64,000 nt of DNA, taken from Serripes groenlandicus. Taxonomy: Eukaryota; Mollusca; Bivalvia; Cardiida; Cardiidae. Under the pieces are notes generated by a model. That model was not told the DNA's origin. It searched no databases and worked only from the letters and a program-made list of their open reading frames with translations. Below are positions 61,601-63,962 of the stretch, piece by piece (position 1 is the stretch's first letter; each line of letters starts with the position of its first letter). The stretch lies in the NCBI GenBank assembly GCA_031761405.1, contig JASEVX010000001.1:198812110-198876109 (forward strand). Direction: 5' to 3'. A program made the position numbers and the translations under genes.

Positions 61601-63962
61601 AAGTTACCATTAATACCATTTTCAAAGTCTTTGGTACGACCAGGGGATTAAACCTGCTACCTGCAGCTTCTAAATCCATACCATCGAGATGGTTGACAGA
61701 GCACAGGTAATGGGTATATTAAATCCCTCCACCTTCAACCTCCACCAAACACAGTACAAAATTTGAGCCATTCCACAAGAAAACCACTATTATTGACTCT
61801 ACGTAATGTATCCACCCAGATCAGACTGCGCAGTTTGAACAGGCTAATCCTGGCCAACATATTCCGTCTCAGAGGGAAAAAGGTATAGAGGTATAGAGTA
61901 ATGATTCCTGAAACAGAAAATCCACAGGAGGCAAAAAGTGTCTGTCCGGGTAAGCATGCTCAGACTGATCCATGTCGATACTTCGACAATGTTGGTTTTC
62001 TTGTGAGACATCTCAAATGAACATGGGTACAAATCAATGAGCGAAACCACATGAAAACACACCTTCTGAGGTTTTAACCCTTTCCCACTTGTAGACGCGT
62101 TCCGACGCATCTGCAGCAGACAACCTTTGAAAAACAATGAGATGCATAATGACCATATTCTCCTTTTGCCACAATGTTTTAAATGTTATTCCATAATTAC
62201 ATGTTCATTTATAGAGATTTTCCATATTTGTGTCTGAATGTTATCAAGGTTGTCTGCTGCATATTTGTAATATGTTGGTTAACCCTTTCCCACATACAAC
62301 AACTCTGCAGCAGACAACTTTGAAAACATACTCGAACAAATTTGAAAACTACCTTTAAATGAAAGTACAAGAATGGAATACAGTTGAATACATGGTGTCA
62401 AAAGGAGAAATTGCTCAAATTGAGCAATTTCTTTTATTGTCGCCATATTTTCAAAAAGCCGTCAGCTGCAGAGGAGCCAGAAACCATCTACATGAGGAAA
62501 AGGGTTAAATTGATGATTCATTGCTTGCAAACAGGAAAGATCCGGATCTAACTGCACCGAGACCTGATCCAATGATTGGAAACATTCTCAACTTGAAATG
62601 TGTTTCATTGAGTTTGTCACAAAATGTCAGGGATACTGACGAGAGAGCTGAGGGATTAATGATATCAACTGTGTTTATAAAGAAAGATAATTATTGTATT
62701 AAGGTTCGAAAAGTGAAATCAAACATATACATCAAGATGAGTGAAATCCCTGTCTATGTTGTGCTGTGGGGACTAACATTGTGATACCAATACCGAGGAC
62801 AATATGTTGTGATACCAATGCCGAGGACAATATGTTGTGATACCAATGCCAAGGACAATATATTGTGATGCCAATGCCGAGGACAATATATTGTGATACC
62901 AATGCCAATATACTGTGATACCAATGCTGAGCCTGAGGACAATATGTTGTGATACCAATGTTGAGGACAATATGTTGTGATACCAATGCCAAGGACAATA
63001 TGTTGTGATAGCAATGCCAATGACTATATATTGTGATAACAATGTCGAGTACAATATGTTGTGATACCAATGCCGAGGCCAATATATTGTGATACCAATG
63101 CCGAGGACAATATGTTGTGATACCAATGCCGAGGACAATATATTGTGATACAAATGCCGAGGACAATATATTGTGATACCAATGCCGAGGACAATATGTT
63201 GTGATACCAATGCCGAGGACAATATGTTGTGATACCAATGCAGAGGACAATATGTTGTGATACCAATGCCGAGGACAGTATATTGTGATACCAATGCCGA
63301 GGACAATATGTTGTGATACCAATGCCGAGGACAGTATATTGTGATACCAATGGGGAGGACAATAATATTATGTTGTGATACCAATACCGAGGACAATATG
63401 TTGTGATACCAATGCCGAGGACAATATATTGTGATACCAATGGGGAGGACAATAATATTATGTTGTGATACCAATACCGAGGACAATATGTTGTGATAAC
63501 AATGCCTAGGACAATATGTTGTGATACCAATGCCAAGGACAATATATTGTGATGCCAATGCCAAGGACAATAATATTATGTTGTGATACCAATACCGAGG
63601 ACAATATGTTGTGATACCAATGCCGAGGACAATATATTGTGATACCAATGGGTAGGACAATAATATTATGTTGTGATACCAATACCGAGGACAATATGTT
63701 GTGATAACAATGCCTAGGACAATATGTTGTGATACCAATACTGAGGACAATATATTGTGTTACTGATGTGATGAGGACACTATGTTGTGATACCAAAACC
63801 GAGGACAATATGTTGTGTTACCAATGCCAAGGACAATATGTTGTGATACATGTCATACAGAATGTGACTTTGTCTTACATTGATTTGGGTCTCACTGTTG
63901 CTCCAGCGACCAAGTAAAGCCTGTCTTTTGTTCTTAGAGCTCCCAATCTTTTCTAGTTCAGT
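29745..63962 (-). CDS. troponin I with long N-terminal extension (5' end outside window)
   Basis: Eleven exons chain in frame on the minus strand: 63879-63962, 55733-55792, 54679-55089, 52374-52415, 51497-51550, 50250-50339, 47231-47351, 37483-37627, 36280-36321, 31390-31468 and 29745-29759. They give 380 residues with no start codon in the window. Troponin I is the inhibitory subunit of the muscle troponin complex. Diagnostic blocks are GLGGLTPEKKKLLK, IIMQKAAEDLKKEALAKAEE (troponin-C-binding helix), ELRKLCKKLHQTLAQLHSEV with YDWEFKV, and GKFVKPVLRKVNKT (inhibitory region), then KFAKLSKIAEVKEDFR. The extension is Ser- and charge-rich and ends in an EERLEQERLEEERLEQ coiled-coil run. Scallop troponin I also has a long extension; this one is longer. 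A second exon (47748-47850) can replace 47231-47351. Introns contain a LINE, arrays and many MITEs. The last coding exon is the least certain. Confidence 0.88.
29838..30067 (+). mobile_element. TTAA MITE, subfamily II, GCAC/GTGC hairpin
   Basis: Complete 230-bp copy in the intron before the last troponin I exon. The spacer contains TGAATGGATAACCTATGACT and the tip is TTGCACGTTTTGTGCAA. Arm B (GAGGCGTCAGAAAGCGTCTG) is undamaged. Confidence 0.9.
30260..30540. repeat. MITE arm fragment and tandem-core fragment
   Basis: 30260-30320 is an arm B piece (GACACTTTCTAAAGCCTCTG). 30330-30540 keeps CCCCCTGGCGGTCATG and AGAGGGTCACCCAAGGATCA from the reversed 166-bp family. Confidence 0.55.
30760..31350 (+). 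repeat. tandem repeat, about 140 bp, four units
   Basis: Units share GTGACCTTGACCTTCAA-type words, GCTGGYWGAAACATGTGC and TGTCTCAATATGGTGAAC, and end in ACAGGCAGACAGACA. It resembles the larger array at 56.35 kb in plan. It lies in a troponin I intron, 40 bases below exon 31390-31468. Confidence 0.65.
31390..31468 (-). CDS. troponin I exon after the inhibitory region
   Basis: The acceptor is TTCTTTTTTGTAG; its first base completes K. It encodes FAKLSKIAEVKEDFRETLKS and then TADESE. The donor is GTGAG|GTAGGA, phase 0. Confidence 0.8.
31664..31886 (-). mobile_element. TTAA MITE
   Basis: TTACCTTTTCCAACATACTG to GGGCATGAGTTAA. The second hairpin arm is damaged (TTTCTCCTTTATTCACAATG). Confidence 0.7.
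31999..32228 (+). mobile_element. TTAA MITE, subfamily I, full length
   Basis: TTAA at both ends. Ends TTAACCCTTTCCCACATACA and GTATGTGGGGAAGGGTTAA. The hairpin is ATTGCTTGTTTTGAGCAA. Confidence 0.85.
32340..32501 (-). mobile_element. TTAA MITE, left end lost
   Basis: GAAGCAGAAATATTTTAAAA to GTGAGAGAGGGTTAA; the hairpin is reduced to CATTTCTCTTTATGACACAA. Confidence 0.55.
32502..33350. other. intron sequence with one MITE half
   Basis: 32753-32886 is a hairpin and arm B piece (GAAATTACTCATAAGAATGA to GTGGGAGAAG). The remainder is AT-rich. 33120-33300 contains two copies of TCAAAATGAGAYWTGGWAAA-like text. No exon is seen. Confidence 0.45.
33353..33574 (-). mobile_element. TTAA MITE
   Basis: AACCCTCTCAAGCTTACAGA to TATGTGGGAAAGGGTTAA. 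The hairpin is GCTTTTAATAAGAAATTTC. Confidence 0.7.
33780..34320 (-). repeat. two tandem-core fragments
   Basis: 33780-34130 carries AATGAAAACTGGATGAAGAA and GCCATAACTTCAAAATTACT-type words seen in such repeats. 34140-34320 starts AACAAGAGGGCCATGATAGA, a reversed closing end, then GGATCATCCAAGGAACGTTT. The 127-codon minus-strand frame across the first part is not a gene. Confidence 0.55.
34325..34490 (-). mobile_element. TTAA MITE, left arm lost
   Basis: GATGACTTTTGAAAACATTG to GTATTTGGGAAAGGGTTAA. Confidence 0.6.
34491..35267. repeat. AT-rich intron with 53-bp direct duplication
   Basis: GAATGGTTGAATATTTCTTC and CATTGTGTATTTATGTAATG are repeated in tandem at about 34938-35043. 34570-34880 repeats CAAATTTGCAKCAACTCAAA and TTGTTTTCTTTGT three times in diverged form. 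No exon. Confidence 0.65.
35268..35489 (-). mobile_element. TTAA MITE
   Basis: TCAACCCTTTCCCACTTGCA to GTATGTGGGAAAGCGTTAA. The hairpin is shortened to GAAATTATTCATATTTTCTC. Confidence 0.75.
35537..35767 (-). mobile_element. TTAA MITE, subfamily II
   Basis: Complete, TTAA at both ends. Arm B is intact (GACGCTTTCTGACGCCTCTG). Only 47 bases separate it from the previous MITE. Confidence 0.85.
35768..36279. other. intron, degenerate MITE traces only
   Basis: GACCCATTCCCTGATATGCA near 36018 and ATGTTTTCAAATGTTGTCTG near 36167 may be remains of one MITE. No other feature. Confidence 0.35.
36280..36321 (-). CDS. troponin I exon, inhibitory region
   Basis: The acceptor is GTTTATTTTCAG. It completes F and encodes VKPVLRKVNKTEQ, the basic actin/troponin-C switch segment. 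The donor is CAAAA|GTAAGT. Confidence 0.88.
36390..36605 (-). mobile_element. tRNA-derived SINE, head type of 4078
   Basis: TTTTCAACATATTTCAGTTA (tail side), AGGAAATGTGCATTGCCCAA, and a B box on the minus strand GGTTGGATCCC. The A box region reads AACCATTCAACCACATTGGA on the plus strand. Confidence 0.65.
36840..37340 (+). repeat. degenerate tandem-core fragment
   Basis: Units share CTAAATTTGGTGATGATCAA, TCGAACCTGACCAAGATATT and variants. It starts AACAAGAGCACCAAATGTCA. Confidence 0.55.
37345..37470. mobile_element. TTAA MITE, degenerate
   Basis: GACAATGCAGACGACGTTAA and GTGTGAGGAAAAGGGTTAC remain. It lies 12 bases from the 3' edge of the next troponin I exon. Confidence 0.45.
37483..37627 (-). 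CDS. troponin I exon, troponin-T-contact helix
   Basis: The acceptor is TTTTCTTTCCAG. It completes A and encodes ELRKLCKKLHQTLAQLHSEV, YDWEFKVGKQEQEITTLTNK and INDSKGK. Heptad-like spacing fits the coiled coil with troponin T. The donor is AAATT|GTAAGT, phase 2. Confidence 0.9.
37657..37873 (+). mobile_element. TTAA MITE
   Basis: Starts 29 bases from the troponin I exon. TTAATCCTTTCCTACATACG to CATGAGGGAAAGGGTTAA. The first hairpin arm is deleted. Confidence 0.75.
37893..38060 (+). mobile_element. TTAA MITE, ends lost
   Basis: GCAGCAGACAACTTTGAAAA and CTGCAGAGGAGTCAGCAAAT mark the two arms. The hairpin is reduced to CTTATGATGAGC. Confidence 0.5.
38135..38297. repeat. 163-bp near-perfect palindrome
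   Basis: Arms AGTTTAATTAACATTGTTTT and AAAACAATGTTTATTAAACT close a structure centred on GTGCGCCATAGCGCAC, with about 75 bp per arm. Several inner blocks pair as well (GATTCTTGC with GCAAGAATC). Confidence 0.9.
38320..38700 (+). promoter_or_regulatory. paired CRE palindromes around a TATA run
   Basis: TGACGTCA occurs at 38415-38422 and 38438-38445, with CTATATATATATATACG-type sequence between. TGACGTCA is the full cAMP-response element. The stretch follows the palindrome at 38135 and may belong to the same repeat. Activity is unknown. Confidence 0.45.
38706..38909 (+). mobile_element. TTAA MITE, hairpin half lost
   Basis: CATTTACCACATACGACAAA to AAGTGGGAAAGGGTTAA; only GAGCAATTCCTCCTTTTG remains of the hairpin. 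Confidence 0.65.
38910..39559. repeat. diverged repeat fragments
   Basis: 39000-39300 carries GTGACCTTGACCTTTGACCA and related words of a tandem-core family and an A-side MITE piece (39078-39135). 39300-39559 shows nothing recognised. Confidence 0.4.
39560..39586. repeat. (AAT)9 microsatellite, LINE tail
   Basis: Nine AAT repeats close the 3' end of the minus-strand LINE. Short simple repeats at the 3' end are usual for CR1 and L2 relatives. Confidence 0.9.
39750..41477 (-). CDS. LINE reverse transcriptase part of ORF2
   Basis: 575 codons from the first ATG; the frame is open further upstream to the A-rich junction near 41564. Motifs in order: NYRPISILPVLSKILER (133-149), QSGFRSNHSCETAL, FLDLTKAFD (203-211, first catalytic Asp), GVPQGSVLGPILFILYINDL (261-280) and FADDTTL (292-298, catalytic Asp pair). 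All are intact. No RNase H domain follows. The frame differs by -1 from the endonuclease frame, so it is not translated from ORF2's start without a shift. Confidence 0.88.
   Translation of the reverse strand: MEDAELTAEIFNTYFTNVFKDAPNTPSSALSPIDKSKLQKFVQDCMPNSPTQFHIPPIKENFVLKQLQTLDATKSTGLDGLGPKFLKLSAKIISKPITYIFNQSISNCEFPSLFKQAKVIPIFKKGTKSDTSNYRPISILPVLSKILERHVSDHLKTYLETNSLIHNTQSGFRSNHSCETALTAIIDTWIDAINNKKVIGTVFLDLTKAFDLINHPLLFNKLFEYNIRNKALEWFKSYFDERSQKVSVAGKLSSSLPITSGVPQGSVLGPILFILYINDLPMQLHASSTDLFADDTTLSAVGPNVNEVIQSLQSSLNTIDEWCQRNSMMPNPQKTKAMIISPTNNIGKSLEFNNNNNLVLHNHSIVFSEVEKLLGIQVDHNLNWKIQVEKVLKKCNSLLYLLLRIKCFLNIHARKLFYNAYILPHIDYCCTIWGNCSDKLLSNIYKFQKRAARTILDKTYDTPSEELFQELKWMKFHDRITYKKAILVYKSLKKEFPEYMTNLFTSSTNTNLRSAAQHTLSIPKPRIEFFRKSLTYSGPKIWNQIPLHVRNCENLKKFKSTYLSWWHSGGHLLLN
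41543..42835 (-). CDS. LINE APE-type endonuclease part of ORF2
   Basis: 430 codons. The APE residues are present: N in LNIHYL (85-90), E113 in FGETFL, GDFN (217-220) and SDHYP (284-288). It ends with a stop 13 bases after an A-AAA-AAC heptamer. The start overlaps the end of ORF1 by 118 bases in another frame. Confidence 0.85.
   Translation of the reverse strand: MLPNETTQWLSTNQIHEPSSLQPDLGSASMATIQSTILLNTDHQYTVSNTTSDYLTESQNHDTQDVNNHSDKSLFSNQGMNFFHLNIHYLHPKFDEIKIFVHNNNLDIMCFGETFLNDKFEDSEFQLNDYNLFRRDRATNGGGVICYVKCKYHSIQRHDLERDNIEAIWLEIKNTKQKPFILGNIYRPPSANNDWINEMEILLETVYTENKEIILVGDFNFNFSNSKCSNSSWNAVTDAFNLKQLVQIPTRVTNHTSTIIDNLYTNTCTPCNIINVKVPKISLSDHYPVCFIRKLSCSNTSGPLHNIINYRNIKSFDENKFNTCLNNQIWSIIEIYDDVDDSLDCFISMFTDVLNTHAPLKQKRVKHNNLPDWYNAEIGCASRQRDKAKTQNNISEFKYWRNKTKTLISEAKKSFYTKSINKIPKNFGKT
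42718..43758 (-). CDS. LINE ORF1 with SGNH/GDSL-esterase-like domain
   Basis: 346 codons from the first ATG; upstream in-frame sequence (DLKNEKHDLKSTKNDINSLE) looks like coiled coil cut by the 5' truncation. YILGDSV (96-102) is the nucleophile block and AGINN (154-158) the third block. The last block reads RDEINLTNRGT, with Asn248 where esterases have the catalytic His. A 23-residue segment is tandemly duplicated near the C-terminus. Confidence 0.8.
   Translation of the reverse strand: MATFTSKLETIHEKLLLTAKHSDILDLKQEIRKKYKQTSSPNQSPKPETTLRSGENTLPMNTLNDDTIIQQTSNQPLLKPTNSNNKTNLDDKPKVYILGDSVTRAIDPSRMSGERLYIKVKSHPGAKINDITRNISTSKNKQDLAKYDMFIIHAGINNISNAVNCISIIQDYEQLAHEIKQINGRTKIAISSILKKKYDKLSLKTVQDTNTLIQKMCSQNNYIYIDNSLGFTSSDGTANKILYRDEINLTNRGTSVLVKSMKASIFKCFNILLHTSQSDVNFRQACSQMRQPNGYQHTSQSDVNFRQACSQMRQPNGYQQTKSMNHHPFNQIWGVPQWQRYNPPYF
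42801..42938. repeat. 69-bp tandem duplication inside LINE ORF1
   Basis: GTTGATAACCATTGGGTTGT starts at 42801 and at 42870. The units are identical and the length keeps the reading frame. Confidence 0.95.
43887..44112 (+). mobile_element. TTAA MITE, subfamily I, full length
   Basis: TTAA at both ends, 24 bases from the LINE's truncated end. Arm A (AAATCTGCAGCAGACGACTT) is perfect. Confidence 0.85.
44319..44920 (-). repeat. tandem-core element, reversed, about four units
   Basis: Begins AACAAGAGGACCATGACGGT and ends GTGCTCAGGTGAGCT, so both family ends are present in reverse order. Units carry GACGCCCCCTGGCTGCAGAG and GTCACACAAGAAACATTTGT. Confidence 0.7.
44921..45317. other. MITE remnant and unclassified sequence
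   Basis: 44927-45005 keeps half a hairpin (TAATGAGCAATTTCTCTTTT). 45006-45317 shows nothing recognised. Confidence 0.4.
45318..45549 (+). mobile_element. TTAA MITE, subfamily I
   Basis: AAACCCTTTTCCACATACAA to TATGTGGGAAAGGATTAA. The hairpin tip is GCTCAAAATGAGC. Confidence 0.8.
45560..46304 (-). repeat. tandem-core fragments, reversed
   Basis: Two pieces. 45560-45960 has CCCCCAGGAGGTCATG and GGATCACCCAAGGAACATTC. From 45970, AAGAGGACCATGATGGTCCT and TATATCGCTCACCTGATTT form a full family end. The second piece goes on past the SINE. Confidence 0.65.
46305..46504 (+). mobile_element. tRNA-derived SINE, full length
   Basis: Head GTGGTGCAGAGGTAGAG and CCTGGTTCGAGTCCC. Body GACTTTGGGATTTTTCCACA and tail ATAAATAAGTTTACA. 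Same family as 7180 and 8069, and inserted in a tandem-core element too. TAAAGG flanks it. Confidence 0.8.
46505..46830 (-). repeat. rest of the reversed tandem-core element
   Basis: GGGTCACCGAAGGAACATTT and CCCTGGCGGCCATGTC continue the units interrupted by the SINE. Confidence 0.6.
46831..47230. other. unclassified intron sequence
   Basis: 47110-47225 repeats AAAACAGAGATGACA and AATTCCATGCACAAAACCA-type text three times in diverged form. Nothing else. Confidence 0.35.
47231..47351 (-). CDS. troponin I exon, troponin-C-binding helix (alternative 1)
   Basis: The acceptor is TTTGTATATTTTAG, phase 0. It encodes QIIMQKAAEDLKKEALAKAE and EKEKFINSRVEPILTEGVGE. This is the canonical N-terminal helix of the troponin I core. 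The donor is GGAAG|GTAATT, phase 1. The phases equal those of 47748-47850. Confidence 0.88.
47500..47730 (-). mobile_element. TTAA MITE between the two alternative troponin I exons
   Basis: GACTCTTTCCCACATGCAGA to GCATGAGGGAAAGGTTCAA. It fills 231 of the 396 bases between the exons and ends 17 bases from 47748. Confidence 0.75.
47748..47850 (-). CDS. troponin I exon, acidic alternative (alternative 2)
   Basis: The acceptor is TGTATGTCTGTATTTAG and the donor ACAG|GTAGCT. It encodes DVHVDYTTDEEEEKIQVLSE and LLDPLPDDFDFLST. Phase 0 in and phase 1 out match 47231-47351. Including both, or neither, meets a stop. It would replace the basic troponin-C-binding helix by an acidic segment. Homology to known troponin I is only suggested (LSELLDPL against the position just before ELRKLC); it could belong to an unknown minor isoform. 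Confidence 0.6.
48033..48480 (-). repeat. TTAA MITE with lost left end, then repeat fragment
   Basis: 48033-48221 is a MITE (GTGGCAAAAAAGAAATTGCT to GTTTGTGGGAAAGAATTAA). 48260-48480 carries TTGTGACCTTGACCTTGGAC and related words of a diverged tandem-core family. Confidence 0.55.
48640..48860 (-). mobile_element. TTAA MITE with private CACTG/CAGTG hairpin pair
   Basis: The arms read AACACTGTGGCAAAAG and CTTTGCCACAGTGTT; most copies have CATTG and CAATG. TTAA is at both ends, although the right end has decayed (TAGATAGTTAA). Confidence 0.75.
48861..49550. other. no gene recognised
   Basis: AT-rich intron with one MITE-like phrase near 48938 (CAATGTTTTCAAAAGTCATC). Nothing else. Confidence 0.3.
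49551..49755 (+). mobile_element. TTAA MITE, degenerate ends
   Basis: CTTTTACCACATACAACAAA to CTGCATGAGGTAAAACC. The hairpin is CGGCTCTTGATGATC. Confidence 0.55.
49756..50249. other. intron with MITE remnants
   Basis: Decayed MITE pieces near 49990-50095 and 50115-50225 (TCATGACCAATTTCTCATTT). No exon until 50250. Confidence 0.4.
50250..50339 (-). CDS. troponin I exon, start of conserved core
   Basis: The acceptor is ACAATTTACAG, phase 0. It encodes KSRMAEEQTKKRGKRKGLGG and LTPEKKKLLK. The donor is CTTAAG|GTATGT. The internal MAEEQ could be the start of a shorter isoform if a promoter lies upstream; no such promoter was identified. Confidence 0.9.
50478..50945. repeat. minisatellite, about 31-bp units
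   Basis: About 13 diverged units of AATAGCATTAATTCTGGTAC and TTTTGTAAACTA, with insertions near 50790-50830. It lies in a troponin I intron. Confidence 0.85.
51160..51262 (+). mobile_element. SINE tail fragment
   Basis: TTTGGCACTGGCCTTGTACT, then CACCCCGATATAACTGTTGA, matches the shared SINE 3' part. ACTGGCCTTGT is doubled. Confidence 0.5.
51257..51470 (-). mobile_element. TTAA MITE
   Basis: TTAGTCCATTCCAAACTATA to GAATGTGGAAATTGGGTTT; the hairpin tip is lost (GAAAAATTTCTCC). Confidence 0.65.
51497..51550 (-). CDS. troponin I exon, Glu/Arg coiled-coil segment
   Basis: The acceptor is AATGTTTACAG, phase 0. It encodes EDEERLEQERLEEERLEQ. The donor is CAG|GTACGG, phase 0. Such runs are usual at the end of molluscan troponin I extensions. 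Confidence 0.85.
51551..52135. other. intron, nothing firm
   Basis: A possible hairpin remnant near 51665-51740 (GAGGAATTTCTCATAATAAG). The 86-codon plus-strand frame at 51857-52117 has no support as a gene. Confidence 0.3.
52136..52360 (+). mobile_element. TTAA MITE 12 bases from a troponin I splice donor
   Basis: TTAA at both ends. The hairpin GAAATTGCTCATGATGAGCA is perfect. It ends at 52360; the donor of exon 52374-52415 is at 52372-52373. Confidence 0.85.
52374..52415 (-). CDS. troponin I exon, 14 codons
   Basis: The acceptor is GCATGTTGTGTTCAG, phase 0. It encodes ASSQRSGRLSQYEQ. The donor is CAG|GTAAGC, phase 0. Confidence 0.8.
52416..52990. other. intron, nothing recognised
   Basis: AT-rich; no exon or repeat family seen on either strand. 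Confidence 0.3.
52991..53275 (-). mobile_element. TTAA MITE, full length, preceded by an arm A fragment
   Basis: 52991-53041 is an arm A stub (TTAACCCCTTCCCACAGACA). 53042-53275 is a complete copy with TTAA at both ends. Its first hairpin arm has been rearranged (AAAAAAAGAACTTGTTGAAA). Confidence 0.8.
53300..53416 (+). mobile_element. TTAA MITE, left half lost
   Basis: GTAACAAAAGGGGGAAATTG, tip CTCATCAGAG, and arm B GCTGCAGATGTGTCAAAATG. Confidence 0.6.
53462..53691 (-). mobile_element. TTAA MITE, subfamily II, GCAC/GTGC hairpin
   Basis: Complete and nearly identical to 26285-26512. The tip is TTGCACAAAATGTGCAA. Both TTAA sites are intact. Confidence 0.9.
53839..53949 (-). CDS. possible troponin I cassette exon, 37 codons
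   Basis: The acceptor is GACCTGTTTTTAG and the donor GAA|GTGTGT, phase 0 on both sides, like the exons around it. It would encode MCKDTDHSAPSSCLSDQGLY and FEPSRSVIEFISMTSRE. The Ser-rich composition suits the extension. No homology is known to me; it may be chance. Confidence 0.35.
54025..54520 (+). mobile_element. TTAA MITE interrupted by a foldback element
   Basis: Left ACCATTTCCTACACGTATAT, right CTTTATGAGGGAGAG. The insert occupies about 54110-54390. Confidence 0.55.
54110..54390. repeat. foldback element with ATGAGCTGTTCTACAAGAAA ends
   Basis: The left end ATGAGCTGTTCTACAAGAAA and right end TTTCTCGTGGAGCAGCTCAT are inverted repeats. Inner blocks GATTAGCC and GGCTAATC also pair. A related copy lies at 61754. 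It contains a small duplication, AGTCTAAGGGGGAT. Confidence 0.75.
54679..55089 (-). CDS. troponin I exon, main part of N-terminal extension
   Basis: The acceptor is GTCTGCATTTTTCAG; 137 codons, phase 0 on both sides. It begins ESTKSSLNSPVEKKEIFTRR and ends HSRDSSYDGSFEHSRGSSLD. It is rich in Ser, Arg, Lys and Asp. SSTSKGR, SSDRKS and TRPVTHSRDSS are possible kinase target stretches. No fold is predicted. The donor is GAT|GTAAGA. Confidence 0.8.
55340..55580 (-). mobile_element. TTAA MITE pieces
   Basis: An A-side stub (GTCGTCAGTTGCAGATTTGT) is followed by a copy without its left end (GGGGCAAAAGGAGAAATTGC to GTATGTGGGAAAAAGTCAAC). Confidence 0.6.
55733..55792 (-). CDS. troponin I exon, 20 codons
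   Basis: The acceptor is TTTTATTTGTGTTTCAG, phase 0. It encodes NTDLVATPKRNILDRWKPNQ. PKRNILDRW resembles NKRQALLGRW of the next upstream exon, so the extension may contain a repeated basic RW motif. The donor is CAG|GTAAAA. Confidence 0.78.
55849..56078 (-). mobile_element. TTAA MITE
   Basis: TTAA at both ends. TTAACCCTCTCCCACATACA to GTATGTGGGAAAAGATTAA. The hairpin GCTCATGATGAGC is intact. Confidence 0.85.
56079..56344. other. MITE fragment in unclassified intron
   Basis: An arm piece near 56270-56325 (TTAACCCTATCCCATATACA). Nothing else. Confidence 0.4.
56345..58735 (+). repeat. 156-bp tandem-core element with TCTCCCCC inverted ends
   Basis: The 5' end carries ATGTCTCCCCCT and the 3' end the hairpin CCCCTGTATACAGGGG and AGGGGGAGACAT, an inverted repeat of the start. 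About 13 units of 156 bp lie between. Each has CTTTGACCTTCAAGCGTGAC, CTTGACCTTGACC, GGTTCTGCACGTCGCCTTGA and TTTCATGAAAATCCTTCAAG. A (CAGA)n tract precedes the 3' end. Because 156 is divisible by three, minus-strand frames of up to 295 codons stay open; they are by-products. The plan fits bivalve pearl or Helentron-related elements. It lies in a troponin I intron. Confidence 0.85.
58643..58677. repeat. (CAGA)n microsatellite
   Basis: About nine CAGA units close the core array. Such tracts are reported in pearl-type elements. Confidence 0.9.
58736..58979. other. unclassified, short MITE trace
   Basis: GTGGCAAAAGGTGAAATTGC near 58750 is half a hairpin. CATAAGTTCATGGAAAAA is doubled near 58833-58862. 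Confidence 0.4.
58980..59212 (+). mobile_element. TTAA MITE
   Basis: TTATTCCTTTACTACACATA to GCATGTGGGAAAGGTTAA. The hairpin tip has diverged (GGCTCACAATCATCC). Confidence 0.65.
59213..59656. other. intron, nothing recognised
   Basis: AT-rich; no exon or repeat family seen. Confidence 0.3.
59657..59876 (+). mobile_element. TTAA MITE, subfamily I, full length
   Basis: TTAA at both ends; ends TTAACCCTTTCCCACATACA and GTATGTGGGAAAGGGTTAA are perfect. The right hairpin arm has the TTTTGTCGCCATG form; the left arm has GGTGACAAAG. Confidence 0.85.
59877..60229. other. intron, nothing recognised
   Basis: AT-rich sequence between two MITEs. Confidence 0.3.
60230..60427 (+). mobile_element. TTAA MITE, left end lost
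   Basis: GACAACTTTGAAAACAATGC to GTATGAGGGAATATGTTAA. Arm B (GCAGAGGCTTCAGAAAGCGT) is well kept. Confidence 0.65.
60493..60719 (-). mobile_element. TTAA MITE, subfamily II, with long flanking duplication
   Basis: Complete. Beyond TTAA, AAGTTCCTAAGAGATGCA is repeated on both sides (60470-60492 and 60716-60738, 22 of 23 bases equal), much longer than the usual 4-base target duplication. Confidence 0.9.
60739..61440. other. intron, nothing firm
   Basis: A MITE remnant near 60935-61005 (TCATTTGTTGCAGAAATATC, then GAGAAGGGTTAA). No exon accepted. Confidence 0.35.
61440..61695 (-). mobile_element. tRNA-derived SINE
   Basis: The tail side starts GGTGATTTATGCCAATTTCA. The body has CTGAGCACCTAAGGGAAAGT and AAAGTCTTTGGTACGACCAG. 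The B box on the minus strand is GGTTTAATCCCC. Confidence 0.65.
61754..62016. repeat. foldback element, second copy
   Basis: Ends ATTCCACAAGAAAACCA and TGGTTTTCTTGTGAGA are inverted. It shares AATGATTCCTGAAACAGAAA and ATCCACAG with the element at 54110. Confidence 0.75.
62074..62282 (-). mobile_element. TTAA MITE, abutting its neighbour
   Basis: TTAACCCTTTCCCACTTGTA to TATGTTGGTTAA. Arm B (GACGCGTTCCGACGCATCTG) is kept; the hairpin is partly deleted. Confidence 0.75.
62279..62508 (+). mobile_element. TTAA MITE, full length, sharing TTAA with its neighbour
   Basis: TTAA at both ends, the left one shared with the copy at 62074-62282, A ends facing. The hairpin GCTCAAATTGAGC is intact. Confidence 0.85.
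62509..62782. other. intron, nothing recognised
   Basis: An 87-codon plus-strand frame here has no splice or homology support. Confidence 0.3.
62783..63850. repeat. 28-bp minisatellite, about 38 units
   Basis: The unit is GATACCAATGCCGAGGACAA plus TATGTTGT. Variants (TATATTGT, CAATACCG, a TAATATTA insertion) are arranged in blocks. 28 is not a multiple of three, yet the unit has no stop in any minus-strand frame, so overlapping frames of 88-325 codons appear. It lies in the first visible troponin I intron, 28 bases from exon 63879-63962. Confidence 0.92.
63879..63962 (-). CDS. troponin I, most upstream exon visible
   Basis: The acceptor is CTTCCCTCCAATAG, phase 0. It encodes TELEKIGSSKNKRQALLGRW and SNSETQIN. 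The donor is AAT|GTAAGA, phase 0, joining 55733-55792. An earlier GT (TTG|GTCGCT) is weak and gives the wrong phase. The start codon and any further 5' exons lie beyond the right edge. Confidence 0.65.

Noticed and set aside
62732..63808. Overlapping minus-strand open frames of 88-325 codons
   Set aside because: They are read-through of the 28-bp minisatellite in all three frames.
62783..63850. CRISPR-like regular array
   Set aside because: Units are contiguous without unique spacers, and the sequence is eukaryotic.
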